Shown: positions 17,369 to 25,910 of the stretch, one piece after another | Layout: each line of letters opens with the position of its first letter | Position numbering within the stretch: the first letter of the stretch is position 1 | Assembly (NCBI GenBank): GCA_964494085.1 | Contig: CAZBQJ010000001.1 | Coordinates: 62,001-126,000 of the forward strand | DNA length: 64,000 nt | DNA from: CAZBQJ01 sp964494085 | GTDB lineage: Bacteria > Patescibacteriota > Gracilibacteria > UBA1369 | Reading direction: 5' to 3' | Notes under the pieces: generated by a model | What the model saw: the letters and a program-made list of their open reading frames with translations, nothing else | What the model was told of the DNA's origin: nothing | The model's database searches: none | Program-made: the position numbers and the translations under genes

Positions 17369-19045
17369 TTACATCATTCCGCCCATGCCTCCCATTCCAC
17401 CCATGCCAGCCATTGGATTGGTCTTTTCCTTTTCTGGGATATCAATCACAGCAGCTTCAGTAGTGAGGAATATACCGGCAATCGAAGCAGCGTTCTGTAG
17501 TGCCGCACGAGTAACCATTTTCGGATCAATAATTCCTTCTTTGACCATATCAACCATAATGTCCTCCAATCCTTCCCCCATAATCATCTTCTTAGTTACT
17601 TTGGAGAAATCGAAACCGATTCCCACTTTGGCGTTGGCCACCAGGTGAATGACTACTTCATGTTTCAAACCGGCATTCATAGCCATATTAACCATTGGTG
17701 ACAATAATGCCTGCCAAACAATTTCTACTCCCAATTGTTCATCAGCATTTTCCAATTTCATTCCGGATAATACTTTGGAAGCTTGAACCAGAGCCACCCC
17801 TCCACCGGGAATAATTCCCTCGGCTACAGCCGCTTTGGTAGCAGCAACAGCATCTTCTATCCGCAATTTCTTTTCTTTTAATTCCACCTCTGTGGCTGCA
17901 CCAACTCGAATCACCCCAACTCCGCCAGCCAATTTAGCTAAACGTTCCGCTAGTTTCTCACGGTCAAAATCAGAAGACGTTTTCTCCATCAAAATTTTGA
18001 TCTCTGAAATCCTTGCTTCAACATCTTTCTTATTACCTTTACCTTCAATAATGGTAGTTTTATCTTTATCGGCAACCACTTTGGCGGCTATTCCCAAATC
18101 TTCAAATTCCACCTTATCCAATTTCAAACCTAGCTCTTCAGTAATTACCTTTCCACCAGTCAGAGCAGCGATATCTTTGAGCATTTCTTTGCGACGATCA
18201 CCATAGGCTGGGGCTTTTACCGCCAACACACTGAAGCGGCCCTGAATCTTATTCAGAATCAAAGTAGCTAGAGCCTCACCTTCCAAATCTTCAGCAATAA
18301 TCACCAATTCTTTACGACCGGCAGCAGCCACCTTTTCGATCAATGGCACCAGTTCTTGTAAAGAAGAAATTTTCTTGTCAGTGATCAGCAAAGCGGCATT
18401 TTCATAAACCGCTTCCATTCGTTGGGTATCAGTCACCATGTAAGCGGAGATATACCCATTGTCAAATTGCATACCTTTGACCACTTCCTTTTCCAGGCCC
18501 ATAGTTTGTGACTCCTCTACAGTAATCACGCCATCATGTCCTACCATTTCCAAAACATCGGCAATCAATTCTCCAACTTTTTCATCCTGAGAAGAAATAG
18601 TGGCGACCTGTTTGATTTTCTCTTTGGAATTACCGATATCAGTAGCCATATCATCCAATACAGCAACCGCTTTGGCTACCGCCCGGTCAATTCCTCGCTT
18701 CAAAGCATAAGAATCAGCCCCGGCAGAAACCAGTTTGAATCCACCCAGAATCATTGTTTCTGTGAGAATTGTCGAAGTGGTTGTCCCATCACCGGCCATA
18801 TCATTTGTTTTGGTTGCCGCTTCTTTTACCAGCATTGCCCCCATATTTTCATAAGGATCTTCCAATTCGATTTCTTTGGCAATCGTTACACCGTCATTCG
18901 TAATCAAAGGTGATCCATATTTTCTTTCTAAAATAACATTACGACCTCGGGGACCCACGGTCAGTTTCACTGTATTGGCCAGTTTAACTACACCATCAAT
19001 CATTTTTTTTCTGGCTTCATCGCCAAATTGAATATCTTTTGCCAT
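17369..19045 (-). CDS. groEL: Chaperonin GroEL
   Basis: The 60-kDa chaperonin (558 aa). It has AKDIQFGDEARKKMIDGV at the N-terminus, VGPRGRNVILE, the ATP-binding GDGTTTSTILT, GVIRVGAATEVELKEKK, and the C-terminal Gly-Met repeat GGMGGMGGMM. It lies 64 bp downstream of groES and shares its CIRCE-controlled promoter. A strong terminator follows. Confidence 0.97.
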   Translation of the reverse strand: MAKDIQFGDEARKKMIDGVVKLANTVKLTVGPRGRNVILERKYGSPLITNDGVTIAKEIELEDPYENMGAMLVKEAATKTNDMAGDGTTTSTILTETMILGGFKLVSAGADSYALKRGIDRAVAKAVAVLDDMATDIGNSKEKIKQVATISSQDEKVGELIADVLEMVGHDGVITVEESQTMGLEKEVVKGMQFDNGYISAYMVTDTQRMEAVYENAALLITDKKISSLQELVPLIEKVAAAGRKELVIIAEDLEGEALATLILNKIQGRFSVLAVKAPAYGDRRKEMLKDIAALTGGKVITEELGLKLDKVEFEDLGIAAKVVADKDKTTIIEGKGNKKDVEARISEIKILMEKTSSDFDREKLAERLAKLAGGVGVIRVGAATEVELKEKKLRIEDAVAATKAAVAEGIIPGGGVALVQASKVLSGMKLENADEQLGVEIVWQALLSPMVNMAMNAGLKHEVVIHLVANAKVGIGFDFSKVTKKMIMGEGLEDIMVDMVKEGIIDPKMVTRAALQNAASIAGIFLTTEAAVIDIPEKEKTNPMAGMGGMGGMGGMM

Positions 19046-19109
19046 AACTTTTTAAGTTAAAATTTTAATTAAATTAATGAATACGCCAGAGCGTAACAAA
19101 GCACAATGA

Positions 19110-19415
19110 TTATCCAACCACAGCCAAAATACTGGATTGTCTAATAATATAATAATCATCACCATCTATTTTCACTTCGTCAGCAGCATATTTGGAAACC
19201 AACACTTTATCCCCTACCTTCACATCGAGAGGAATTCTCGACCCGTCCTTTTTCATAGCACCTGGGCCGACCGCCAGCACTTCCGCTTTTTGCGGACGAT
19301 CTTTGGACGCTGTTTCCGGAATAATAATCCCCGAAGCAGTAGTATTCATCTCGCTGATGCCTTTGAGTAAAACACGGTCTTCCAAAGGTTTAATTTGCAT
19401 TACCAAATTACTCAT
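19110..19415 (-). CDS. groES: Co-chaperonin GroES
   Basis: The 10-kDa lid of the GroEL chamber. The core begins MQIKPLEDRVLLKG; the ATG at 19415 (MSNLVMQIKP) is chosen because it lies just downstream of the promoter, but the ATG at 19400 is equally possible. A longer frame from GTG 19463 starts inside the CIRCE operator and is rejected. The mobile loop region (SEMNTTASGIIIPETA) and GPGAMKKDGSRIPLDVKVGDKVL are typical. It is first in the groES-groEL operon. Confidence 0.95.
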   Translation of the reverse strand: MSNLVMQIKPLEDRVLLKGISEMNTTASGIIIPETASKDRPQKAEVLAVGPGAMKKDGSRIPLDVKVGDKVLVSKYAADEVKIDGDDYYIIRQSSILAVVG

Positions 19416-19430
19416 AATTTCAAATGATAA

Positions 19431-19436
19431 ATTATA
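19431..19436 (-). promoter_or_regulatory. -10 element of groES
   Basis: TATAAT on the minus strand, 15 nt before the ATG at 19415 and 20 bp downstream of the CIRCE operator. The transcript leader would be about 8 nt. Confidence 0.6.
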
Positions 19437-19456
19437 TAAATTAGTCGCCCTCAAAT

Positions 19457-19483
19457 TTAGCACAACTTCACAAAGAGTGCTAA
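19457..19483 (-). promoter_or_regulatory. CIRCE operator (HrcA binding site) upstream of groES
   Basis: TTAGCACTC and TTGTGCTAA (minus-strand reading) are separated by 9 nt, against the consensus TTAGCACTC-N9-GAGTGCTAA: 16 of 18 arm positions match. This is the classical HrcA operator, so groES-groEL should be repressed by HrcA in the absence of heat stress. hrcA itself is not in the window. Confidence 0.88.
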
Positions 19484-19492
19484 TGAAAATTT

Positions 19493-20260
19493 TTAGATCT
19501 TTATTTGGCCACGCCAGCCCCTAAAATCAACATGAATGTTAGGACCGTCCTCACTGACGTCTACCCCAACTTCATCGCGATAGCCGCTAAGCGCGACACC
19601 TTTCCTTCTTTTATCAACAGGAGTCTTTAGCCAGCTCCAACTATTTTGATCTAATCGATCTACAGCTTGAGCCGCTCGATATTCTTTTACACTTAATAAT
19701 TCCACACTCATAACCGCAGCCAAATCTATCGCATTGCCACTGTAAATGTCGTTAGGATCAACTCTTTTTAATTGCTGCTCGGCCTCTCGATCATAAACGC
19801 AATTACGTCGGCCAGTTGGAGTTTCCGGAGAGCGGTCCTGGAAAACCAATTGCCCAGTTTTTTTATCTGCTCCTACTACATCGGGCTCCCCACCGGTTTT
19901 TTCCATTTCATTGAGTGACCAGAGTTTTTTTGGATCGGCTTCGCGGAGCCTTTGCTCGACTTGCTTCCAAGTAAGATTTTTATGACGATGCATATTTTGT
20001 TCAAAGCGTGGTTGGAGAAATCTGAGCATTTTCTGCAATTCCGGATTGAGTAATCCTAGCAACTCGCTACAAACTCCATCCAGCTCATCCAAATCTGTAT
20101 GAAATTTATCTACATACTCTCCAATCTTTTCCAAAGTTATGCCTTCTAACCGCTTCTCAACAGCAGCTATCGAATCCTCAAGCTGCTCATAAACTTCCGC
20201 CACCAACCGGCACTTCTCCTCCGGCTTCGCTTCCCTGATTTTAGCCAATAATTCTTTCAT
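19493..20260 (-). CDS. DUF4256 family protein
   Basis: A 255-residue cytoplasmic protein with an N-terminal helical segment and a C-terminal region matching DUF4256 as I know it: GGEPDVVGADKKTGQLVF, DRSPETPTGRRNCVYDREA, NAIDLAAVMSVELLSVKEYR, SWSWLKTPVDKRRKG and a final FRGWRG. The function of the family is unknown. It lies between the groES promoter and an unusual tRNA-like RNA, and has no operon partners. Confidence 0.85.
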   Translation of the reverse strand: MKELLAKIREAKPEEKCRLVAEVYEQLEDSIAAVEKRLEGITLEKIGEYVDKFHTDLDELDGVCSELLGLLNPELQKMLRFLQPRFEQNMHRHKNLTWKQVEQRLREADPKKLWSLNEMEKTGGEPDVVGADKKTGQLVFQDRSPETPTGRRNCVYDREAEQQLKRVDPNDIYSGNAIDLAAVMSVELLSVKEYRAAQAVDRLDQNSWSWLKTPVDKRRKGVALSGYRDEVGVDVSEDGPNIHVDFRGWRGQIKI

Positions 20261-20335
20261 TTAGCTATTATATCATAGAATTAAGCCAAATCTAACCATA
20301 TGTTAATGAGTTTACGCTAATCTGAAAGTGCTGAA

Positions 20336-20417
20336 CCAGGGTGGGGGCAGCTTGGAGCAGAGACGGTTTTGTCAAACATGTCTTTAGGGGTTCGATTCCC
20401 CTTGCCTCCACCACTGG
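20336..20417 (+). ncRNA. tRNA-like RNA with extended acceptor stem and reduced D-arm
   Basis: Residues 20343-20349 (GGGGGCA) pair with 20403-20409 (TGCCTCC), followed by A and an encoded CCA (20411-20413). A perfect T-arm (stem AGGGG/CCCCT around TTCGATT, 20386-20402) precedes it. The stretch between acceptor and T-arm is only 36 nt, 7-8 nt shorter than in a normal tRNA, so a full D-arm does not fit and no clean 7-nt anticodon loop can be drawn. Pairing also continues outward (CCAGGGT with ACC-A-CTGG), giving a 14-bp stem with one bulge. It may be a decayed tRNA, a tmRNA relic or a tRNA mimic. Confidence 0.45.
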
Positions 20418-20454
20418 TCAGCCTATATAATTTAGATGACAAAACCGTCTTTGC
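20357..20454 (+). repeat. 18-bp inverted repeat overlapping the tRNA-like RNA
   Basis: Residues 20357-20374 pair with 20437-20454 (17 Watson-Crick pairs and one G-T). This helix would disrupt the central part of the tRNA-like fold, so the two structures exclude each other. Confidence 0.75.
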
Positions 20455-20466
20455 AGCCTAGCTGCT

Positions 20467-20505
20467 GAAATAGCCTTCCAGGAAACTGTAGGGCTATTTC
20501 TTTTT
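20467..20505 (+). terminator. Rho-independent terminator downstream of the tRNA-like RNA
   Basis: GAAATAGCC (20467-20475) pairs with GGCTATTTC (20492-20500), followed by TTTTTC. It works in the plus direction, and its 3' arm overlaps the end of the minus-strand gene at 20494. This shows that the plus strand here is transcribed although no plus-strand protein gene is near. Confidence 0.75.
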
Positions 20506-21351
20506 CGTTATCTGGACAATCTTCTTGCCCATCATCATGGCCAATCCTCCGCCCGGGACCAGGCTGGCGGCGATTTCTTTGGAAAATTCAAATAGATCGT
20601 CGGAAGTGAAATTCTTGCTGAGAGTATCGGAAACTTTAGTTGCCTTCAGGTTGATCTCCGCAGTCACACCGTCAAAGGCCACAGTCGCTTTTTTATCTTT
20701 CAATTTCCAATGATATTCAAAAGTATAAACCGGATAAAAATAGAGGTTCAAATCATGAATTGTAATCTCTTCATACAAAATTTCATCGGCCTTAATCGGT
20801 TTGACCAAATTTTGCAAAACTTGACGCACCAAAGTATGAGCTCTGGTTTCCAGGTAAGCGACTGGAGTCCCATCTTTGGTCAATTGATTCGTCGAAACAA
20901 TCTTCCGATGAGGAAAACGCAAATACCTGACAAAATCACCCGGCAGGTCAGTATTGGCGTCAATCATCATTTCCTCACGATAATTTTCTTTACAATGCTC
21001 GATGCTCTCAATATTGAAAAGGTTACACTCACTATTTACCTGGAAATTCTTACCCAATATCTCCAAATCTACCACTTCCGGATTCACCGGCACACGGTAT
21101 CTATTACGTTTTTTATACTCAAATTTCGAAGTTCCCACCACATGCCAAAAGGCTTCATAGCGCTTCTCTTCATAAATAATTTCTATGTCATCCGGATCGG
21201 GCTTACTGAGAAAGTTCATAATTGAACTAAAAACTTTAGCCTTATTGTCAACCGACATCAAACGAGCCTTATCCCACCCCAAACAGTCTTCCAATAAAAG
21301 CAATTTCTCGCTTTCCACACGAATCATATTGAGTCCTCCTTTACTTGTCAT
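20494..21351 (-). CDS. Conserved-looking hypothetical protein
   Basis: A 285-residue protein I do not recognise. The start is either the first Met or MIRVESEKL (21327), just after a MTSKGGLN extension. It is soluble over most of its length with alternating beta-type segments (IEIIYEEKRYEAFWHVVG, LYFYPVYTFEYHWKL), and ends with a Gly/Met-rich, possibly membrane-associated stretch (SLVPGGGLAMMMGKKI). It lies 5 bp downstream of the rny stop on the same strand, so it may be co-transcribed with RNase Y. Confidence 0.65.
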   Translation of the reverse strand: MTSKGGLNMIRVESEKLLLLEDCLGWDKARLMSVDNKAKVFSSIMNFLSKPDPDDIEIIYEEKRYEAFWHVVGTSKFEYKKRNRYRVPVNPEVVDLEILGKNFQVNSECNLFNIESIEHCKENYREEMMIDANTDLPGDFVRYLRFPHRKIVSTNQLTKDGTPVAYLETRAHTLVRQVLQNLVKPIKADEILYEEITIHDLNLYFYPVYTFEYHWKLKDKKATVAFDGVTAEINLKATKVSDTLSKNFTSDDLFEFSKEIAASLVPGGGLAMMMGKKIVQITKKK

Positions 21352-21356
21352 AGGAA

Positions 21357-22886
21357 TTATTTAGCGACATCTTCAGCGCGTGTCTCACGAATCAAATGCA
21401 ATTTAATCTGTCCCGGGTATTGGAGATCTTTCTCAATTTTACGGGCAATATCATGGCTTAATTTTATCGCGGCATATTCATCAACCACTTCCGGCTTCAC
21501 AAAAATACGCACTTCGCTACCGGCCTGAACAGCATAGGTGTTGCGTACACCGGGGAAATCGTTGACGACATTTTCCAATTCTTCCATACGTTTGACAAAA
21601 TTTTCCAGATTTCCACGCTGAGCGCCCGGACGGGTAATGGCAATTTGATTGGCCGCAGAAACTATCATAGCCTCCAAAGTTTTTGGTTCGATATCACCTT
21701 CATGTGATTCCACACAATGAATAACTTCTTCAGAAATATTAAATTTCTTCAGGATATCACGTCCAATCACAGCATGATGCCCCTGAATCTCATGGTCTGT
21801 AGCCTTGCCTATATCATGGAGTAAACCGCCTTTCTTACAAATATCGACATCAGCCCCCAATTCAGAAGCAATACCAACCGCCAAAAAAGCTACCTCCATC
21901 GAATGTTTCAAAACATTCTGGCCATGACTGGTACGAAATTTCAGTCGCCCCAATAGTTTAATCAAGTTGGGATTAAGTCCGGCCACACCGGTTTCATAGG
22001 CCGCTTTTTCTCCCAGCTCTTTGATCATTACATTAACTTCTTCTTGAGTCTTTTCTACAACTTCCTCGATTCGGGCAGGGTGGATACGTCCATCCAAAAG
22101 TAATTTTTCCAAAGAAATTTTAGCTATATAACGACGCACTAAATCAAATCCTGAAATCACTATTGATCCCGGAGTATCATCTATAATCACATCGACACCG
22201 GTAGCCTGTTCAAAAGCCATCACATTTCGGCCTTCCTTACCGATAATTCGACCTTTCATATCATCGCCCGGCAAGGTAACTACAGTAGCAGTCGACTCGG
22301 TAGCCACCTCAGCAGCATAGCGTTGAATCGCATCAGCAATAATAAATTTGGCCTTATCTTTGGCTTCCTTTTTAGTAGCTTCTTCCGCTTTCAGGATTTG
22401 TTCAGCCAAATCTTGGCGAGAAGCCTCCTCAACTTCTTTCATCAATTTAGCTTTGGCTTCCTCAGAAGAAAGACCGGCAATCTTCTCCAATTCCTTTTTC
22501 TGATTTTCCAGTAACAACTCCGTATCCGCTCGCAGCTGTTTAATCTTTTCCGCCTTTTCTTCCAGCTCGGTGCGCTGCTTTTCCGCCTGGTCAATTTTCT
22601 TTTCCAGAGCTTCTTCTTTATCGAGCAAACGTGCTTCGACCTTGTCTAATTGTTGACGTTTTTTTTCTTCGTCAGACTTGTATTGATCGAGGGTCTTCAG
22701 GGCTTCGTTTTTCGCTTCGAGAAGTATTTCCTTCGCTTTACTTTTCGCTTCAGTCAATAAATTCTCAGCTTTATTTTTCTCCGCCTCAGTTTTATCTTTT
22801 TGGGAATAAATCTTGGCGAGATAACCAACAACAGCACCTGCAAGACCAGCGATAATCAAAGCAACAATTACAGTAGTATTATCCAT
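21357..22886 (-). CDS. rny: Ribonuclease Y
   Basis: RNase Y is a membrane-bound endoribonuclease that starts mRNA decay. The 509 residues hold an N-terminal membrane helix (about 5-25), a long charged coiled coil (30-190), a KH domain (GRIIGKEGRNVMAFEQATGVDVIIDD, about 205-265) and an HD domain (about 320-420) with LKHSMEVA, LLHDIGKATDHE, HHAVIG and VESHEGD. The last HD-domain metal ligand, normally Asp in ADALSAARPG, is Asn in this protein (AANQIAITRPG). This could alter metal binding, or be a lineage variant. Family identity is certain. Confidence 0.95.
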   Translation of the reverse strand: MDNTTVIVALIIAGLAGAVVGYLAKIYSQKDKTEAEKNKAENLLTEAKSKAKEILLEAKNEALKTLDQYKSDEEKKRQQLDKVEARLLDKEEALEKKIDQAEKQRTELEEKAEKIKQLRADTELLLENQKKELEKIAGLSSEEAKAKLMKEVEEASRQDLAEQILKAEEATKKEAKDKAKFIIADAIQRYAAEVATESTATVVTLPGDDMKGRIIGKEGRNVMAFEQATGVDVIIDDTPGSIVISGFDLVRRYIAKISLEKLLLDGRIHPARIEEVVEKTQEEVNVMIKELGEKAAYETGVAGLNPNLIKLLGRLKFRTSHGQNVLKHSMEVAFLAVGIASELGADVDICKKGGLLHDIGKATDHEIQGHHAVIGRDILKKFNISEEVIHCVESHEGDIEPKTLEAMIVSAANQIAITRPGAQRGNLENFVKRMEELENVVNDFPGVRNTYAVQAGSEVRIFVKPEVVDEYAAIKLSHDIARKIEKDLQYPGQIKLHLIRETRAEDVAK

Positions 22887-23028
22887 TGCCTTCTTGGTTA
22901 TATTTATTTTGTCTGATTTATCAAAACATATGCGGGCCTAGGCTGTCAAAATTAAGCCGTTTTTAAGGATCAGTTCAAGAAAGACTGTTATGCTTTGTTT
23001 TCAGCTAACAAGTCATCAAACCACCTTA

Positions 23029-24537
23029 ATGAAAAGATTAATTTCAGTATTAATTACCATCATTGTCAACTTAAATTGGCTAATTTCTGGATGCTTGGGC
23101 GCAACTCTATCCGACTCTGGTGTCACAGTCCCAAACTCCATGCTCCAAATCCCCGCTACTTCCATTACCTTAAAAGAAATCTCTTTCAAAAACACCGACC
23201 GGGACTTCTTTACTTTCCAAATCCAAACAGATCAGGAGAAAATCAATTTACGCGGCTTGGAATTTTATGATGATCAGATTTTCAAAACCATTAATGAGGA
23301 CTTCTGGGTAAAAAACAATGACCTGATAAAATTAACCTTCGCTTCCGCCAGTGCCAACGATCAAACCGGACTGAATATATATAGTGATAAAAAGGGTTTA
23401 ACTGCCACTACCGAGCAAATCATCATCAAACAAGGACAATATTATTTTGATTTTTTTTGCTGGAAAAAAGATCCTATCAGCAAAGCGGAAGCCAGTGAAT
23501 TTAGCAAAATTTGGCAGAATGGCTTCTGGGACGATCAAGCGATTACCAGCTGTTTTGATAGTAGTAAACTAGAGAACAATCAAACCATCATCCGTCTAAA
23601 TCACGACCATTCCAGTTCAGCCTGGAAAGTGAAAGAAGATCTTTCCAAGGTCAAAACCGCCATTACTAATGGTAACAAAACTCCTCCGAAAAAAACTTCC
23701 AGTAGCTCGATCATCAAGTTAAGTAATAATGAGCAATTACCTGCCAATCCCAGTATCTCGATCACAGAAATCTTCCCCGCCCCAATCGATAAGAACGACA
23801 GTGAATGGGTGGAATTTAAAAATCTAACCGCAGCTCCCATAAATCTACAGAATTGGATTATTGACGATGGCGATGGTGGCAGTAAACCGAAAAGCCTCGG
23901 TAAGTTGGATTTACCAGCTCTTGGTTATCTGGCCATCCAATTAAAAAGTCTAAAGATCAATCTGAACAACTCCGCCGATCAAATACGACTTTTTCGGCCA
24001 AACGGAAAACTGGAGGCCAGTCAAAGCTATGCTGAAGTAGAAAAAGGAAAATCATACAGCCTGGTCACTTTCGATGGACAGCCTGAATGGCAATACGTCG
24101 ACTCTCCGACCCCTGGAGCAGCCAATCCGATTTTCAATACTATAGTCGGCCAAATCACGGCAGCTCCGGATTTCGGAGAAATTTATTCTTTTCCTTTACA
24201 AGTCCAAAATTCCGATAATCCTGCTAATTCCGAACAATACCTGGTTACTTTCAATGAAAAAATCATCAAGGGGCCCTTGGCCAAATCCAGTTTCATTCCC
24301 GGCGCCACTGGCAGTTTCACTGGTCAAATCTCCATTATCGGTAAAAACGCAGTATCCCAAAAAGTCCTCCAACTCAATCGCTTCCAAATTGATTTAACTC
24401 CAAATCCAGCAACTGATTCGCCACTACTGCCAATCATTGCTATAATATTCTTGGTCTGCCTGGCAGCCTACTTTATATTTCAAAAATATCACTCATGGGC
24501 GAGATCTCAGCCTGGCAATTACTCCTCACTTTCCTAG
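23029..24537 (+). CDS. Secreted lamin-tail-domain surface protein
   Basis: The ATG at 23029 (MKRLISVLITIIVNLNWLISG) opens a good signal peptide; a frame from 22990 would add 13 residues before it and is less likely. The body includes a lamin-tail (LTD) domain at about 240-340 (SISITEIFPAPIDKNDSEWVEFKNL, then LQNWIIDDGDGG, typical of LTD) and ends with a single membrane helix (PLLPIIAIIFLVCLAAYFIF) and short basic tail. It should be anchored on the outer face of the membrane. Its 3' end overlaps the ccdA start by 43 bp, linking it to the disulfide-formation genes that follow. Confidence 0.8.
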   Translation: MKRLISVLITIIVNLNWLISGCLGATLSDSGVTVPNSMLQIPATSITLKEISFKNTDRDFFTFQIQTDQEKINLRGLEFYDDQIFKTINEDFWVKNNDLIKLTFASASANDQTGLNIYSDKKGLTATTEQIIIKQGQYYFDFFCWKKDPISKAEASEFSKIWQNGFWDDQAITSCFDSSKLENNQTIIRLNHDHSSSAWKVKEDLSKVKTAITNGNKTPPKKTSSSSIIKLSNNEQLPANPSISITEIFPAPIDKNDSEWVEFKNLTAAPINLQNWIIDDGDGGSKPKSLGKLDLPALGYLAIQLKSLKINLNNSADQIRLFRPNGKLEASQSYAEVEKGKSYSLVTFDGQPEWQYVDSPTPGAANPIFNTIVGQITAAPDFGEIYSFPLQVQNSDNPANSEQYLVTFNEKIIKGPLAKSSFIPGATGSFTGQISIIGKNAVSQKVLQLNRFQIDLTPNPATDSPLLPIIAIIFLVCLAAYFIFQKYHSWARSQPGNYSSLS

Positions 24538-25238
24538 CCGGAATAGTTTCCATACTTTCTCCCTGCATTATTCCCATACTTCCAGGTTTCATCGCCTACT
24601 TTGCCGGGCTTAACTTGAAAGAAGCCAAAGATCAAAGCCACCAAAAAGTGGTTTTGATCGCCAGCCTCTACTTTAGCCTGGGTTTTACTGTAGTCTTCCT
24701 GGCTTTTGGCTTGATAGCAGGTGGGTTGAGTCTCTTTTTAGTCCAGAATCAACTTTTACTTCAACAAATCGCTGGAGTAATCCTGATTATTTTAGGCATT
24801 ATTCAAACAGGATTTCTAAAATTAGGCTTCCTTCAGAAAGAATTCCATTTTGACCATCAAAAAATAGGTTTTAACAATCATCCTCATCTCAAATCCCTGA
24901 TTATCGGCATGCTTTTTGCTTTCAGTTGGACTCCTTGTTATGGTCCAATTATCGGAGGGATATTTACCTTAAGCGCTTCAACTCAAACTATTGGCAGCAG
25001 TTTAATTTTATTTTTCATTTATAGTCTGGGATTCACCCTTCCGCTGATTTTACTTTCTCTGGGTATGGACAAGATCTCTCGTTGGCTTTCCAGACACAAA
25101 AAACTCTTTCATATAGTCAGCTTGTCGGCCGGTTTGCTGTTGATTTTGACCGGTTATCTGATCTTCACAAATCAGCTTTCCAGTATTGTCAATTGGCTCA
25201 GTTTCATCTACACTCGGAATCAGATCAGCTTCTTTTAA
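24495..25238 (+). CDS. ccdA: Cytochrome c biogenesis protein CcdA/DsbD-like transmembrane electron carrier
   Basis: A 247-residue protein with six to seven membrane helices that moves reducing equivalents across the membrane through two buried cysteines. They are seen in SPCIIPILPG (first helix) and TPCYGPIIGG (fourth helix), the CcdA hallmarks. It overlaps the upstream LTD gene and is followed 15 bp later by a DsbA-like thiol oxidoreductase, so the pair probably handles disulfide formation or repair of surface proteins. No cytochrome genes are near. Confidence 0.9.
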   Translation: MGEISAWQLLLTFLAGIVSILSPCIIPILPGFIAYFAGLNLKEAKDQSHQKVVLIASLYFSLGFTVVFLAFGLIAGGLSLFLVQNQLLLQQIAGVILIILGIIQTGFLKLGFLQKEFHFDHQKIGFNNHPHLKSLIIGMLFAFSWTPCYGPIIGGIFTLSASTQTIGSSLILFFIYSLGFTLPLILLSLGMDKISRWLSRHKKLFHIVSLSAGLLLILTGYLIFTNQLSSIVNWLSFIYTRNQISFF

Positions 25239-25253
25239 AAACAAAAACAGACC

Positions 25254-25892
25254 ATGAACAACTCCAATAATCTCTCCAAATATTTCAGTGTTTTCCTACT
25301 GGGTATGATCCTGGGCTTTCTACTCAGAGGAATGAATTTTTCCGGAAACGCCGTTTCAGTAATAACCGAGGAAGGATCAGTAAAAGTAATCGGCAAGGAC
25401 AATGCTCCGATCACCATGGTCGAGTATAGCGATTTCCAATGTCCACTTTGCGAAAAATATTTTACTGAAACCCTCCCTACAATCATGAAAGATTATGTGG
25501 AGACCGGGAAAGTAAAACTACTCTACAAACAATTCCCTTTAAGTATTCATCCTCAAGCTCCGGACGCCGCTTTGGCCTCTGAGTGCGCTTTAGAGCAAAA
25601 CAAATTCTGGGAAATGCATGATTTACTGTTCCAAAACCAACAACAATGGTCCGGGAACGCCTCTCACAATGATGTCTTCAAAACTTTTGCCGGACAGTTG
25701 GGATTGGATCAACCCCAGTTCAACGAATGTCTGGATCAGAAAAAACATCTGGGCAATGTCAATAAAGATTACCAAGAAGGACTCAGTAAAGCGGTCCGAG
25801 GAACACCAACATTCTATTTAAACGATCAACTGATAGTCGGAGCCCAGCCTACTGAAGTCTTTACCGACGCTTTGGATAAATTGTTGCAATAA
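25254..25892 (+). CDS. Membrane-anchored DsbA-like thiol:disulfide oxidoreductase
   Basis: A 212-residue DSBA-family protein of the thioredoxin_4/BdbD type. An N-terminal hydrophobic segment (about 9-26) anchors or exports it; the active site is CPLC (SDFQCPLCEKYF), and the cis-Pro loop is RGTPTFYLNDQLIVGA. The insertion between them is helical and contains two further cysteines (ECALEQ, ECLDQ). It should introduce or isomerise disulfides in exported proteins, coupled to the adjacent CcdA. Confidence 0.92.
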   Translation: MNNSNNLSKYFSVFLLGMILGFLLRGMNFSGNAVSVITEEGSVKVIGKDNAPITMVEYSDFQCPLCEKYFTETLPTIMKDYVETGKVKLLYKQFPLSIHPQAPDAALASECALEQNKFWEMHDLLFQNQQQWSGNASHNDVFKTFAGQLGLDQPQFNECLDQKKHLGNVNKDYQEGLSKAVRGTPTFYLNDQLIVGAQPTEVFTDALDKLLQ

Positions 25893-25910
25893 AATAAAAA
25901 CTCCCAAATA

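Noticed and set aside
20336..20505. T-box riboswitch
   Set aside because: No T-box consensus and no plus-strand gene downstream to regulate.
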